Part shown: one piece after another, positions 1 to 8,481 of the stretch
How positions within the stretch are numbered: the first letter of the stretch is position 1
Layout: every line of letters starts with the position of its first letter
DNA from: Hyphomicrobiales bacterium
GTDB lineage: Bacteria; Pseudomonadota; Alphaproteobacteria; Rhizobiales; Rhizobiaceae
DNA: 55,221 bases
Direction: 5' to 3'
Assembly (NCBI GenBank): GCA_900471605.1
Contig: UCEY01000045.1
Location: 1-55,221 of the forward strand
The notes under the pieces: model-generated
Seen by the model: only the letters and a program-made list of their open reading frames with translations
What the model was told of the DNA's origin: nothing
Databases searched by the model: none
Made by a program: the position numbers and the translations under genes

Positions 1-205
1 CCGCACGGGCGGCGGCGACCGTCTTGACCGCCGGCGGCGGCCCGCCTGCGCCGCGCCGGCGCTGCGTGCCTGGCGGCTGGCCGTCGCCGGCATCGGCGGA
101 TGCCTGCTCAACGAAGGATGAAAGAAAGGGAAGCCGATCGCGGAACTCCCAGCCCGCAACGCCGACAGCGACAAGAATGCCAGCAAAAATCCAGATCTTC
201 TTCAT
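1..205 (-). CDS. RND efflux periplasmic adaptor (HlyD/AcrA-like), N-terminal part
   Basis: Only the first 68 codons lie inside the window; the gene runs off the left edge. The start is ATG at 205. The protein begins MKKIWIFAGILVAVGVAGW, an uncleaved signal anchor or signal peptide. A low-complexity Q/R/G/P stretch follows, then PPPAVKTVAAARA, which is the usual lead-in to the first beta strand of membrane-fusion adaptors of the MacA/AcrA/MdtA type. Such adaptors link an inner-membrane pump to an outer-membrane channel. The partner pump would lie to the left, outside the window. The assignment rests on the N-terminus only. Confidence 0.6.
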   Translation of the reverse strand, partial: MKKIWIFAGILVAVGVAGWEFRDRLPFLSSFVEQASADAGDGQPPGTQRRRGAGGPPPAVKTVAAARA

Positions 206-405
206 GGTTTAACCGCTCGCCTATGGTTGTGCCAATGGTATCGCTCCATCGAACCGCCCATATTGCGGCGCAAAAAAGACAAGTTTTGCCCGTCCGGCTC
301 ACTAACCGGTGAAGAGGGATTAAAGGTTTGTAATGAAGGGCTTAGATGAACTGGAGTTAATCTTTTTCGCCTTTTGGATGCGCGAGGCGCGTGCGCCCAC
401 CGCAA

Positions 406-609
406 CTAGCGGAGAAACCGCCGGGCGCCCCAGATGACGACAAAACCGATGATCGCGACGCCGGCTCCCCTGATGATCCAGGGCGTCTGGTTGATCATGA
501 AACTGCTGGCGGGGTAGGGGAAGGCACCGGTGCCCTGGCCGATCCAGAGGAGGCCGACCGCCACCATCAACACACCGATCGCAGAGAGTGCAAGTCGAGC
601 AAATGTCAT
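406..609 (-). CDS. Small two-helix membrane protein, conserved hypothetical
   Basis: 67 residues, almost entirely two transmembrane helices (about 5-25 and 45-63). The linker carries GTGAFPYPASSFMINQTPWI and the C-terminus is basic (GARRFLR). From memory, short proteins with this FPYPASSFMINQ linker recur in rhizobia and relatives; no function is known to me. It lies on the same strand as the adaptor at 1-205, 200 bp upstream of it. Strong hydrophobic periodicity and the recognisable linker argue that it is a real gene. Confidence 0.65.
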   Translation of the reverse strand: MTFARLALSAIGVLMVAVGLLWIGQGTGAFPYPASSFMINQTPWIIRGAGVAIIGFVVIWGARRFLR

Positions 610-707
610 GGGAAAACCTCCAAGGCTTGGACATGGAGATCATAGGCTCGGGAAAATCCCGCCGCGATACGCATTTGCGTGATGTCGCATTGGCGGAGGA
701 TCTCAGG

Positions 708-1079
708 TCAGACGTCTTCGTAATAGGTGGCGATCAGCGATTTGGGCGCCGGTTCCTCGCCATCGGCCAGGAAAAAGCTGCCGGCGATGCGGCTTGCGGG
801 CGACAGGCTGTCGAGAAGGTTGCGGACCACCACGTCGTCCACGGCCTCAAGGCTTCGGGCATGCTGGATGCCCGACCGGCTGGAAATCGCCGAGCTTTCT
901 GCCGCATGGCGGGTCGCGGCTTCCCAGCTTCCGGCATAGGACGTCACCACCTGTCCGGCTGCAAGCGTCGCCGAGATCGAGGCCGCCGCGGAGAGAGCCG
1001 AAGGCGCCTGGGGGTGAGGCACCGAGGAGGGTATACTGGGTGAGGGAGAATCGGTCGCCCCCGAAACACTTTCGATCAT
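708..1079 (-). CDS. Hypothetical protein, 123 aa
   Basis: The N-terminal third is rich in Ser/Pro/Ala (about residues 1-40). The rest looks like an amphipathic helical domain ending in ATYYEDV. The ATG at 1079 is preceded on the minus strand by AAAGGA at suitable spacing, which supports this start. I recognise no family and see no signal peptide or membrane segment. It is followed after about 100 bp by the small membrane protein at 406-609. It could be a small cytosolic protein of unknown role. Confidence 0.5.
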   Translation of the reverse strand: MIESVSGATDSPSPSIPSSVPHPQAPSALSAAASISATLAAGQVVTSYAGSWEAATRHAAESSAISSRSGIQHARSLEAVDDVVVRNLLDSLSPASRIAGSFFLADGEEPAPKSLIATYYEDV

Positions 1080-1127
1080 GCCGGCGATCCTTTAATTTTG
1101 GGGGCCGGCTTGCCTCTTAACTCAGGC

Positions 1128-1162
1128 GAATTGAGATACCGCCAATAGCGGCATCTCAATTC
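1128..1162 (-). terminator. Stem-loop downstream of the SDR gene
   Basis: Arms of 15 bp with one mismatch (1128-1142 and 1148-1162) around a 5-nt loop, 44 bp past the stop of the SDR at 1206. On the minus strand no long T run follows, so it is a weak intrinsic terminator or an mRNA 3' stabiliser. Confidence 0.4.
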
Positions 1163-1205
1163 GATTCAATGTTTAACGACAGGGGTTTACGCCCGTTCCG
1201 AAACC

Positions 1206-2009
1206 TCAGATCGACCGCGACGCGCCGCCGTCGACCCTGAGCATCGTGCCGGTGACGTAGCTTGCCGGAACCGAGCAGAGGAAGGCGCCGGCGGCGGCGA
1301 ATTCCTCGACTCGGCCGAGCCGGCCGGCGGGAATGGTCTTCAGCGAAGCGGCGCGGATGTCCTCCACCGACTTGCCGGTGCGCTTGGCATTGGCGCCGTC
1401 GAGTTCGTCGATGCGGTCGGTATGGATGCGGCCGGGAAGCAGCATGTTGGCGGTAATGCCGAAGCCCGCGACCTCCGTCGCGATCGTCTTGTTCCAGCCG
1501 ACCAGCGCCGAACGCAGCGTGTTGGAGAGCGCGAGGTTGGCGATCGGCTCGAAGACGCCTGACGAAGCGCAGGTCAGGATGCGGCCGAAACCCTGTTCCT
1601 TCATCTGCGGCAGGAAGGCGTTGGTCAGCGTGATGACGCGCAGAACCATGGACTGGAAGAAAGTATCGAGCTTGTCGGCGGTCATTTCTTCGGCCGTGCC
1701 CGGCGTCGGGCCGCCGGTATTGTTGACCAGGATATCGATGCCGCCGAGCTTTTCCTTGACGGCCGCCTTCATCGCTTCGACGAAGTTCTCGTCGGAAAGA
1801 TCGCCCCAGACCCAGTCCGCCTTGCCCCCATTGGCCTTTACCTGGCCTTCGGCATTGATCGCCTTGCAGTTTTCCGTCAGCCGATCGCCGGAGCGGCCGA
1901 CGAGGAGAACATGCGCGCCTTCGCTCGCAAGCGCCTTGGCAATGCCGAGGCCAAGTCCGCGCGACGAGGCGAGCACGAGAGCGCGTTTTCCGGTAAGTCC
2001 GAGATCCAT
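1206..2009 (-). CDS. SDR-family oxidoreductase (BKR-like, non-canonical catalytic site)
   Basis: 267 residues, the usual SDR size. The Rossmann start reads TGKRALVLASSRGLGLGIA (about 6-24), with NNTGG further on and a PGRIHTDR region after the catalytic segment. The expected YxxxK is replaced: after CASSG the chain reads PIANLALSNTLRSAL, so Leu stands for Tyr and Asn for Lys. This pattern belongs to the BKR-like SDR subgroup, which resembles 3-oxoacyl-ACP reductase but lacks the perfect tetrad, so it is a family trait rather than a mutation. The ATG at 2009 has AAGGAA upstream; longer in-frame starts would add an unrelated N-terminus. The substrate is unknown. It is divergent from the ETF-QO gene across 258 bp. 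Confidence 0.85.
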   Translation of the reverse strand: MDLGLTGKRALVLASSRGLGLGIAKALASEGAHVLLVGRSGDRLTENCKAINAEGQVKANGGKADWVWGDLSDENFVEAMKAAVKEKLGGIDILVNNTGGPTPGTAEEMTADKLDTFFQSMVLRVITLTNAFLPQMKEQGFGRILTCASSGVFEPIANLALSNTLRSALVGWNKTIATEVAGFGITANMLLPGRIHTDRIDELDGANAKRTGKSVEDIRAASLKTIPAGRLGRVEEFAAAGAFLCSVPASYVTGTMLRVDGGASRSI

Positions 2010-2267
2010 GATGCTGTTCCTTCCCCAATTCCTGTCATCGGTTGTCGGATCTTTATAAGGAGCGGCAAAGAGTGGCGAAAGGCCGATCTTGCTTTCTTCG
2101 GTTCCGTCTCTATAAATGACGTGAACGTAAACGTAATATGAGCAAACCGAAACGCCATTTGCGCGAATGACAAGGCGGAGGACGTTTTCCCGCCTCGACA
2201 AGCCGGAGCGCTTTTGTCAAACAGGTTGCCTGAATAAGCCGGAAGGGGCCGGTGAGCGGAGTTGGAT

Positions 2268-3929
2268 ATGAGCGAGCAAGAACTTCCGGAACGCGAGGCG
2301 ATGGAATTCGACGTTGTGATCGTTGGCGCGGGGCCTGCGGGGCTGTCTGCGGCGATCCGCCTGAAACAGGTCAATCCGGACCTGACGGTCGTCGTGCTCG
2401 AAAAGGGATCGGAAGTCGGCGCTCATATCCTGTCGGGCGCGGTGGTCGATCCGTCGGGCATCGACGCGCTGTTGCCCGGCTGGCGCGAGGAGGCAGGCCA
2501 TCCCTTCAAGCAGCCGGTCACCGCCGATCATTTCCTCTTCCTCGGCCCCGCCGGCTCGATCCGCCTGCCGAACTTCATGATGCCGCCGCTGATGAACAAT
2601 CACGGCAACTATATCGTCTCGCTCGGAAACGTCTGTCGCTGGCTCGCCGAAAAGGCGGAAGCGCTCGGCGTCGAGATCTATCCCGGTTTTGCCGCGACCG
2701 AAGTGCTTTATGACGGTAACGGCGCCGTCAAGGGTGTGGCGACCGGCGACATGGGTATCGAGAAGAACGGCGAACCCGGCCCGAACTTCACCCGTGGCAT
2801 GGAGCTTCACGGCAAATACGTGCTGATCGGCGAGGGCGTGCGCGGTTCGCTCGCCAAGCAACTGATCAACCGGTTCGATCTGCAGAAGGATCGCGAGCCC
2901 CAGAAATACGGCATCGGGTTGAAGGAACTCTGGCAGGTGAAGCCGGAGAACCACCGTCCGGGCCTGGTGCAGCACTCGTTCGGCTGGCCGCTCGGCATGT
3001 CGACCGGCGGCGGTTCGTTCCTCTATCACCTGGAGGACAATCTCGTCGCCGTCGGCTTCGTCGTGCACCTGAACTACAAGAACCCCTATCTCTATCCCTT
3101 CGAGGAATTCCAGCGCTTCAAGACCCATGACGCGATCCGCGGCACGTTCGAGGGCGCCAAGCGGCTGTCCTACGGCGCCCGCGCCATCACCGAGGGCGGT
3201 TACCAGTCGGTGCCGAAGCTGACCTTCCCCGGCGGGGCGCTGATCGGCTGTTCGGCCGGTCTCGTCAACGTGCCGCGCATCAAGGGCAGCCATAACGCGG
3301 TCCTTTCCGGCATCCTCGCGGCCGACAACATTGCAGGTGCGATTGCCGCCGGCCGCGCCAATGACGAGGTGATCGAGATCGAAAACGAGTGGCGCGGCAC
3401 CGCCATCGGCAAGGATCTCAAACGGGTGCGCAACGTCAAGCCGTTGTGGTCGAAACTTGGCACGGGCTTGGGCGTCGCGCTCGGCGGTCTCGACATGTGG
3501 ACCAACACGCTGTTCGGCTTCTCCGTCTTCGGCACGCTCGGCCACGGCAAGACCGACGCGCAATCGCTGCAACCGGCCGCCCGGCACAAAAAGATCGATT
3601 ACCCGAGGCCGGACGGCGTCCTGACTTTCGACCGCCTGTCCTCGGTCTTCCTGTCCAACACCAACCATGAGGAAGACCAGCCGGTCCACCTTCAGGTCAA
3701 GGACATGGCGCTGCAGAAGCAATCGGAACTGGACGTCTATGCCGGTCCTTCGACCCGCTACTGTCCGGCCGGCGTCTACGAATGGGTGGAGAAGGACGGC
3801 CAGCAGACTTACGTCATCAACGCCCAGAACTGCGTCCACTGCAAGACCTGCGACATCAAGGACCCCAACCAGAACATCAACTGGGTACCTCCCCAGGGCG
3901 GCGAAGGCCCGGTCTATCCCAATATGTAA
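2268..3929 (+). CDS. Electron transfer flavoprotein-ubiquinone oxidoreductase
   Basis: 553 residues, full length for ETF-QO. This inner-membrane-associated flavoprotein passes electrons from ETF, reduced by acyl-CoA and amino-acid dehydrogenases, to ubiquinone. It starts with an FAD Rossmann motif, VVIVGAGPAGLSAA (about 16-29). The C-terminal 4Fe-4S domain has Cys499 (YCPAGVYEW) and the cluster Cys522, Cys525 and Cys528 (NCVHCKTCDIKDP), and the chain ends GEGPVYPNM as is usual. The ATG at 2268 has GGAG seven bases upstream; a TTG two codons earlier would sit too close to it. The etfBA genes are not in this window. Confidence 0.95.
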   Translation: MSEQELPEREAMEFDVVIVGAGPAGLSAAIRLKQVNPDLTVVVLEKGSEVGAHILSGAVVDPSGIDALLPGWREEAGHPFKQPVTADHFLFLGPAGSIRLPNFMMPPLMNNHGNYIVSLGNVCRWLAEKAEALGVEIYPGFAATEVLYDGNGAVKGVATGDMGIEKNGEPGPNFTRGMELHGKYVLIGEGVRGSLAKQLINRFDLQKDREPQKYGIGLKELWQVKPENHRPGLVQHSFGWPLGMSTGGGSFLYHLEDNLVAVGFVVHLNYKNPYLYPFEEFQRFKTHDAIRGTFEGAKRLSYGARAITEGGYQSVPKLTFPGGALIGCSAGLVNVPRIKGSHNAVLSGILAADNIAGAIAAGRANDEVIEIENEWRGTAIGKDLKRVRNVKPLWSKLGTGLGVALGGLDMWTNTLFGFSVFGTLGHGKTDAQSLQPAARHKKIDYPRPDGVLTFDRLSSVFLSNTNHEEDQPVHLQVKDMALQKQSELDVYAGPSTRYCPAGVYEWVEKDGQQTYVINAQNCVHCKTCDIKDPNQNINWVPPQGGEGPVYPNM

Positions 3930-3940
3930 TTCTCCCTGAA

Positions 3941-3963
3941 GCACCCCCAACAGGGGTGTTTCC
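3941..3963 (+). terminator. Weak hairpin after the ETF-QO gene
   Basis: CACCCC (3942-3947) pairs with GGGGTG (3953-3958) over a 5-nt loop, followed by only three T before C. It is a plausible weak terminator between ETF-QO and the next operon. Confidence 0.35.
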
Positions 3964-4045
3964 CGGCCGTCAATCGAGGGTTGCGGCGGGGCATGGGTTG
4001 CGTTACCTTTGACCGCGCGCCTCGGGGGCCGGTTGGGGGGTAGAT

Positions 4046-4327
4046 ATGAGCAAGATTGCAGCCATCGACGCCGCAATTCGCCTGCAGCTTGGCGAGGACG
4101 GCAAGTCGATCGGCCCAAACGATCCTCTCGTCGGCGGCACCGGGTATGCCAATGCCGCGGATGTGGAGGAATTTCTGCTGAAGGTCGCCAGACGGCTGCG
4201 GCTGGACACCCCGCCGCTGCGTTTCGCGTGGACGGATCTGAAGCCGGCTGACCTCGTTGCCAGCAAACTCCACATCGTCCACGAGAAGATCGCCGAAAAG
4301 ACCACGGTGGAGAAGTCGGATGGCTGA
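4046..4327 (+). CDS. Small protein with ACP-like profile; first gene of unknown operon
   Basis: 93 residues, no signal peptide or membrane segment. A G-rich ribosome site lies just before the ATG. Helical spacing (IAAIDAAIRLQL, then NDPLVGG, then a helix DVEEFLLKVARRL, and a final helix LVASKLHIVHEKIAEK) recalls an acyl-carrier-protein fold. However, the phosphopantetheine DSL motif is absent (GYANA at that place), so it would not carry a prosthetic group. The resemblance is my inference and could be chance. It overlaps the next gene by 8 bp, indicating coupled translation. Confidence 0.6.
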   Translation: MSKIAAIDAAIRLQLGEDGKSIGPNDPLVGGTGYANAADVEEFLLKVARRLRLDTPPLRFAWTDLKPADLVASKLHIVHEKIAEKTTVEKSDG

Positions 4328-4835
4328 GCTTCCGTTGCTGGAATTCCCCCTCGTCCCGAACGACTTGTCCGTCAGGGACACGTTGTCGGTCATCCGCAAG
4401 GAGAAGACGGATTTCGTCGTCTCGGCAGGTGCCGACGGGTTGCGCATGATTTCGCAGCAGGGCTTGGGCAAGCAGGCGCCTCCTCCCTTGCTCGAGGACC
4501 GTTCCGGAATCCTGCGAGAGATCGGCAATCTTCAATCCGGTGTCCGGCTTCCCGACTATCTGAGGTCGCAGAGTGCTCATTGGCATGTCTCGCGCCCGGG
4601 AATTGTCAGCGTCACGGAAAGCCTGATGCAACCTTTCGGAAGCGAAGGCTCGATCGCCATCTTTGGCTATGACAGCAGGCTCGGACCGCAATCGTCGTCG
4701 CTGCTCGGCCTGTTCGACAAGCATGAAGTCTACCGCATCGTGACCGGCATATGGGAATGCCCGATCGACGGCGAACTTTTCCGCACCAACGGCACATGTC
4801 CCATTCATGGCCGGAAGCTCAGCAAAAAGGCGTGA
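4320..4835 (+). CDS. Zinc-ribbon-like protein of unknown function
   Basis: 171 residues, soluble. The start at 4320 is inside the tail of the preceding gene (8-bp overlap). The N-terminal part (about 15-50: LSVRDTLSVIRKEKTDFVV, followed after a few residues by LRMISQQGL) vaguely resembles one CBS-type repeat. The C-terminus carries ECPIDGELFRTNGTCPIHG (about 147-165), a paired CPxxG/CPxHG arrangement typical of a metal-binding knuckle. Only two Cys plus Asp/His are available, so zinc binding is not certain. I do not recognise the family. Twelve bases separate it from the membrane protein that follows. Confidence 0.65.
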   Translation: MAELPLLEFPLVPNDLSVRDTLSVIRKEKTDFVVSAGADGLRMISQQGLGKQAPPPLLEDRSGILREIGNLQSGVRLPDYLRSQSAHWHVSRPGIVSVTESLMQPFGSEGSIAIFGYDSRLGPQSSSLLGLFDKHEVYRIVTGIWECPIDGELFRTNGTCPIHGRKLSKKA

Positions 4836-4847
4836 GGGACGGGTGCG

Positions 4848-6113
4848 ATGTTCGCGGAGATACTGGGAAAGATCGATGGCTGGTTCGGGCGCTCTTTCCT
4901 TCTGGCGCGTTATTTTCCCTGGCTTCTTTTCTGCCTCGCCAATGCCCTGATCGCAGCGATCGAGTTCGAACCGGTTCGCGACTTTCTTCTGGAGGAATAC
5001 CGCAACCTCGGTTCGGGGGAAAAACTCGTCAATTTTGCGATTGCGCTGAGCGCGGTGGCGGTCGTCGCCTTCACGCTGTCGCCCGCGGTCCAGCCCATCA
5101 CCCGGCTCTTGGAGGGACGAAGCCTTCCGTGGTGGATCACGGATCTGCTGTCGTTCGGCCATGTGCTGAAACGCGACCGGCGGATCGCACGGGGAAATGC
5201 CCTGTTTCAGCGCCGGGCGAAATTGCCCGCAAGTGGCGACGTCATCCGCGAACTGGCGCGTGACCGCGACGAGGGTGCCTTCATGCGAGGCGTTTCCGAT
5301 CCCGGCGCCATAGACAGGGCCGAGGCCGCCATCCGGCCGTTGCGCACCGCCCGCTACCTGAACCGGCCGATCGAGGTCGGGGCTTTGGAAAAAGCCATCG
5401 ACGCTCTTTCGGCGGCGTTGAAATCGAATTGCGCGGAAGCGCAGCGGCTGCGGCCTCCTGTCGATCCCCGGGCACAGGCGCAGGCCGCGACGCTGGCGGC
5501 TTTGCACCGGGAGATGACCGATCAGTATACGGGACTGGTGACCTATGCCGCGGACATAGCCCAGTCCCATGAAGCGCATGAATTTAATTCCTACCAGACG
5601 CTTTTTGCCAAAATCGAAGTGGCACCCACCCGTTTCGGAAATGATCTCGCGGCGCTGCGCAGCTATTGCCACACGCGCTACGGCTTCGATTTCGATCTTC
5701 TGTGGCCGCGCCTGCAATTGGTGATCAAGGACGAGGCCCTGCTGGCGAAGCTGGAGAACGCCCGCATCCAGCTGGACTTCTCGATCCTCAGCCTCTCGCT
5801 GAGCTGCCTGTTCACGGCGATCTGGCTGGCAGTGCTTGGCATCTGGGGCAGTTCGCTCACGGCGCTGCTGATCGTCGTGGTCTTCGGTCCCGTCATGGTC
5901 GCCTTGTGGCTGTGGATCGTCCACGAAAGCTTTTCCGCCTTCGCAGAGACCGTGCGCGGCGCGATCGATATCGGCCGCTTCGATCTCCTCAAGGCCCTGC
6001 ACCGGCCTCTGCCGAAAACCGTGGGCGATGAACACGCCATCTGGGAGACGGTGGCGGAAATGTTGTCTCTGGACGAACCCGACAGCGACATCGCCTACGA
6101 GTATCGCTCATGA
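4848..6113 (+). CDS. Four-helix membrane protein with large cytosolic loop, unknown
   Basis: 421 residues. Two hydrophobic helices lie near the N-terminus (about 16-39 and 60-80). A soluble, Ala/Arg-rich, probably helical stretch follows (about 90-305), then two more helices (about 310-335 and 338-362) and an acidic C-terminus (LSLDEPDSDIAYEYRS). No catalytic motif is visible, and I do not recognise the family. It overlaps the next gene by four bases (ATGA), so the two are probably made in fixed ratio. It may be the membrane core of a complex with its three neighbours. Confidence 0.7.
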   Translation: MFAEILGKIDGWFGRSFLLARYFPWLLFCLANALIAAIEFEPVRDFLLEEYRNLGSGEKLVNFAIALSAVAVVAFTLSPAVQPITRLLEGRSLPWWITDLLSFGHVLKRDRRIARGNALFQRRAKLPASGDVIRELARDRDEGAFMRGVSDPGAIDRAEAAIRPLRTARYLNRPIEVGALEKAIDALSAALKSNCAEAQRLRPPVDPRAQAQAATLAALHREMTDQYTGLVTYAADIAQSHEAHEFNSYQTLFAKIEVAPTRFGNDLAALRSYCHTRYGFDFDLLWPRLQLVIKDEALLAKLENARIQLDFSILSLSLSCLFTAIWLAVLGIWGSSLTALLIVVVFGPVMVALWLWIVHESFSAFAETVRGAIDIGRFDLLKALHRPLPKTVGDEHAIWETVAEMLSLDEPDSDIAYEYRS

Positions 6114-6670
6114 AGATCGGTCACATCGACCCGCTGCTCTGCATCGTCGCGGCCGCGAGGGCAATCCCGCTGCTCATCTATTTGGGCCTGGTCATCTGGA
6201 TTATCTCGCTGGTCTCCGGCCGCTCCGAAACGCCGGAACCGGTTGCGCGGCTCGCCTTGCAGCGCAATCACCAGATCGGCCATGGCGATCTGCAGACGCC
6301 GGCCTTTGCAGCGCTTGTCGGCAAATATCTCAAGCAGGACGTTGCGGCTGGAGAAAAGGTGACCGCCGCCATGCTTCAAGACACGTCCCTGCCGGCGCCG
6401 ATGAGCAATACCATGGCGGCGATTATCTCCATTCCCCTGCAGGCGAGCAAGACGGCCGGAATCCAGGCGGACAGCGACGTCCAGATCTGCGATCGCAACA
6501 ACCAGGTTTTCGGCGGACTGACGAAGGTGATTTCCGTTGATTGCGACGAACGCCTTTGCCAGGTCACGGTAAAACTCCCGAAAATGCCGGGCCAGACCGT
6601 CGACCCCGATGCTCTCGCAGGTGCCTCGCTTGTCGGCGGACAATACCAGAACTGTTCCGCACGACCCTAG
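6110..6670 (+). CDS. Membrane-anchored protein with SAF-like segment, unknown
   Basis: 186 residues with one hydrophobic helix near the N-terminus (about 18-37) and the remainder presumably outside the inner membrane. The stretch GKYLKQDVAAGEKVTAAML (about 71-89) matches the SAF/antifreeze-like beta-clip pattern of CpaB- and FlgA-type proteins. Cysteines near the C-terminus (about 127, 142, 147 and 183) could form disulfides. Coupled to the preceding membrane protein by ATGA. The fold call is inference from a short motif; the overall function is unknown. Confidence 0.65.
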   Translation: MKIGHIDPLLCIVAAARAIPLLIYLGLVIWIISLVSGRSETPEPVARLALQRNHQIGHGDLQTPAFAALVGKYLKQDVAAGEKVTAAMLQDTSLPAPMSNTMAAIISIPLQASKTAGIQADSDVQICDRNNQVFGGLTKVISVDCDERLCQVTVKLPKMPGQTVDPDALAGASLVGGQYQNCSARP

Positions 6671-6768
6671 ACGGGCAATGACGTCAGTATACCGACGGCT
6701 TTAGCACTTCATTAACCATAATATTCCTAAATTCGGCGTCATCTTCTCGACGCATCAAGGACATATTC

Positions 6769-7380
6769 ATGACGATTTCCCGTCGCGGCTTTCTTGCCGG
6801 TCTGCCGCTGCTGCTGGCCGGTTGCGCTTCCACGATCAACGATCAGACGAACTATGCAGCACTGCCGAACGAGCAGTTCCCGCTGAAGACGGTGCCGGTC
6901 GACAAGATCAAGCCGGAACTGCGCCGCACGGAAGTCGCCTATGTCACCCCGCATGCCGCCGGCTCGGTGGTCGTCGATACGCCGGCACGGCGCGCCTATT
7001 ACATCCTCGGCAACGGCAAGGCGATCCGTTACGGCGTCGGCGTCGGGCGCGAGGGTCTGGCGCTCGCCGGCAATGCCTATGTCGGCCGCAAGGCGGAGTG
7101 GCCGACCTGGACCCCGACCCAGAACATGCAGAACCGCGAGGAGCGCTATCGCAGGCTCGCGGGCGGCATGCCCGGCGGTCCGAACAATCCGCTCGGTGCC
7201 CGCGCCATGTATCTCTATCGCGGCGGCAACGACACGCATTTCCGCATCCACGGCACCAACCAGCCCGAATCGATCGGCCTTGCCATGTCGAGCGGCTGCA
7301 TCCGCATGATGAACCACGACGTGATCGACCTCTACAGCCGCGTCAGTGTCGGCGCCAAGGTCGTCGTCATTCAGGCCTGA
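6769..7380 (+). CDS. L,D-transpeptidase lipoprotein (ErfK/YbiS family)
   Basis: 203 residues. The N-terminus combines a twin-Arg-like start (SRRGFLAG) with a lipobox LLLAGC, lipid-attached at Cys19. The YkuD domain shows the signature: His161 in FRIHGTN and Cys177 in SSGCIRMMNHD. These enzymes cross-link peptidoglycan 3-3 or attach proteins to it in the periplasm. Compact rhizobial ErfK proteins of this length are common. It is monocistronic, with 98 bp upstream and an intrinsic terminator immediately downstream. Confidence 0.93.
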   Translation: MTISRRGFLAGLPLLLAGCASTINDQTNYAALPNEQFPLKTVPVDKIKPELRRTEVAYVTPHAAGSVVVDTPARRAYYILGNGKAIRYGVGVGREGLALAGNAYVGRKAEWPTWTPTQNMQNREERYRRLAGGMPGGPNNPLGARAMYLYRGGNDTHFRIHGTNQPESIGLAMSSGCIRMMNHDVIDLYSRVSVGAKVVVIQA

Positions 7381-7399
7381 TCCACCGCCAGGCCGCGAA

Positions 7400-7440
7400 G
7401 AAAGCCCGCCGTTTCAGCCACGGCGGGCTTTCTTTGTTTC
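7400..7440 (+). terminator. Intrinsic terminator of the L,D-transpeptidase gene
   Basis: A perfect 13-bp stem (7400-7412 with 7420-7432) around a 7-nt loop, followed by TTTGTTT, 20 bp after the stop codon. Confidence 0.9.
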
Positions 7441-7464
7441 AGCGTCCGAGCGTCCGAGCGTCCG
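7441..7464. repeat. Three tandem copies of the octamer AGCGTCCG
   Basis: Exact 8-bp unit three times, directly after the terminator and touching the stop codon of the next, convergent gene. It looks like a slippage-prone spacer with no evident function. Confidence 0.85.
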
Positions 7465-8481
7465 TCAGAAGCCCGAGAGTACGAGCTTGCCACGGGTGCG
7501 GTTGCTCTCGATCATCGCATGCGCCTTCTTCAGGTTGGCGGCATTGATCGGGCCCAGCGTTTCGGCAAGCGTCGTGCGGATTTTTCCGGCATCGACCAGT
7601 TCGGCGACGTGGTTCAAGAGCTTGTGCTGCTCGATCATGTCGGCGGTCTGGAAGACGGCCCGGGCGAACATCATTTCCCAATGCACCGACAGTGCCTTGC
7701 CCTTGAAGGCACGCAGGTCCATCGGCTCCTTCGGATCGTCGATCAGCGCCAGACGGCCCTGCGGCGCGATCAGCTCCAGGATGTCCTTGAGATGCGCTTC
7801 CGTATGGGTGGTCGAGAACACGAAGGCGGGCGCACCGATCGCCATCTGGGCAAGCTGCGGCGCCATCGGCCTGGAGTGGTCGAGGACATGATGGGCGCCG
7901 AGTTCCTTGATCCAGCCCTGCGTGTCAGGCCGCGAGCCGGTCCCGATCACCGTCACGTCGGAGAGTTCGCGCAGCAGCTGGATGGCGATCGATCCCACAC
8001 CGCCGGCGCCGCCGATGACCAGCACGGCGTTCCAGGCGCCCGCCACCTTGTCCTGCACCTTCATGCGATGGAACAGCGCCTCATAGGCGGTGATCGCCGT
8101 CAGCGGCAGCGCGGCGGCTTCCTCGAAGCTCAGGGTCTTCGGCTTGAAGCCGACGATACGTTCGTCGACCAGATGGAATTCCGCATTGGTGCCCGGCCGG
8201 TTGATCACGCCAGCATAATAGACCTCGTCGCCCGGCTTGAAGAGTTTGACGCCTGGCCCGACCGCCTTGACCACGCCCGCCGCGTCGTAACCGAGGATCC
8301 GGTGCTGGCCGGGTTCGACCGGGGCCGAGGCGCGCACCTTGGTGTCCACGGGATTGACAGAGACCGCCTTGATTTCGACCAGCAGGTCGCGGCCGGTCGC
8401 CTCCGGCACGGGCAATTCGATGTCGATCAGCGAGGTTTCGGCGGTGATTGGCTGGGGCGTGTTGAAGCCGACGGCGCGCAT
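7465..8481 (-). CDS. Zinc-type alcohol dehydrogenase-like / quinone oxidoreductase (YogA type)
   Basis: 338 residues of the medium-chain dehydrogenase/reductase superfamily. A GroES-like N-terminal half contains VNPVDTKVR and GYDAAGVV, followed by the nucleotide-binding core VLVIGGAGGVGSIAIQL (about 155-171). The structural and catalytic zinc cysteines of true alcohol dehydrogenases are absent, as in NAD(P)H-quinone reductases of the YogA/ZADH group, which handle small quinones or enones. It is divergent from an HxlR regulator at 8605, an arrangement typical of electrophile-responsive reductases, with a candidate operator between them. Confidence 0.9.
   Translation of the reverse strand: MRAVGFNTPQPITAETSLIDIELPVPEATGRDLLVEIKAVSVNPVDTKVRASAPVEPGQHRILGYDAAGVVKAVGPGVKLFKPGDEVYYAGVINRPGTNAEFHLVDERIVGFKPKTLSFEEAAALPLTAITAYEALFHRMKVQDKVAGAWNAVLVIGGAGGVGSIAIQLLRELSDVTVIGTGSRPDTQGWIKELGAHHVLDHSRPMAPQLAQMAIGAPAFVFSTTHTEAHLKDILELIAPQGRLALIDDPKEPMDLRAFKGKALSVHWEMMFARAVFQTADMIEQHKLLNHVAELVDAGKIRTTLAETLGPINAANLKKAHAMIESNRTRGKLVLSGF

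Noticed and set aside
1..205. Plus-strand short frames at the left edge
   Set aside because: They are shadows of the minus-strand adaptor N-terminus, which has a signal anchor and the expected beginning of the adaptor domain.
2217..6035. Minus-strand open frame of 1272 codons
   Set aside because: It lies antisense to ETF-QO and the following operon, whose proteins are recognisable or well formed. Its translation is rich in Arg/Gln/His/Asp without domains, as expected of a shadow frame in high-GC DNA.
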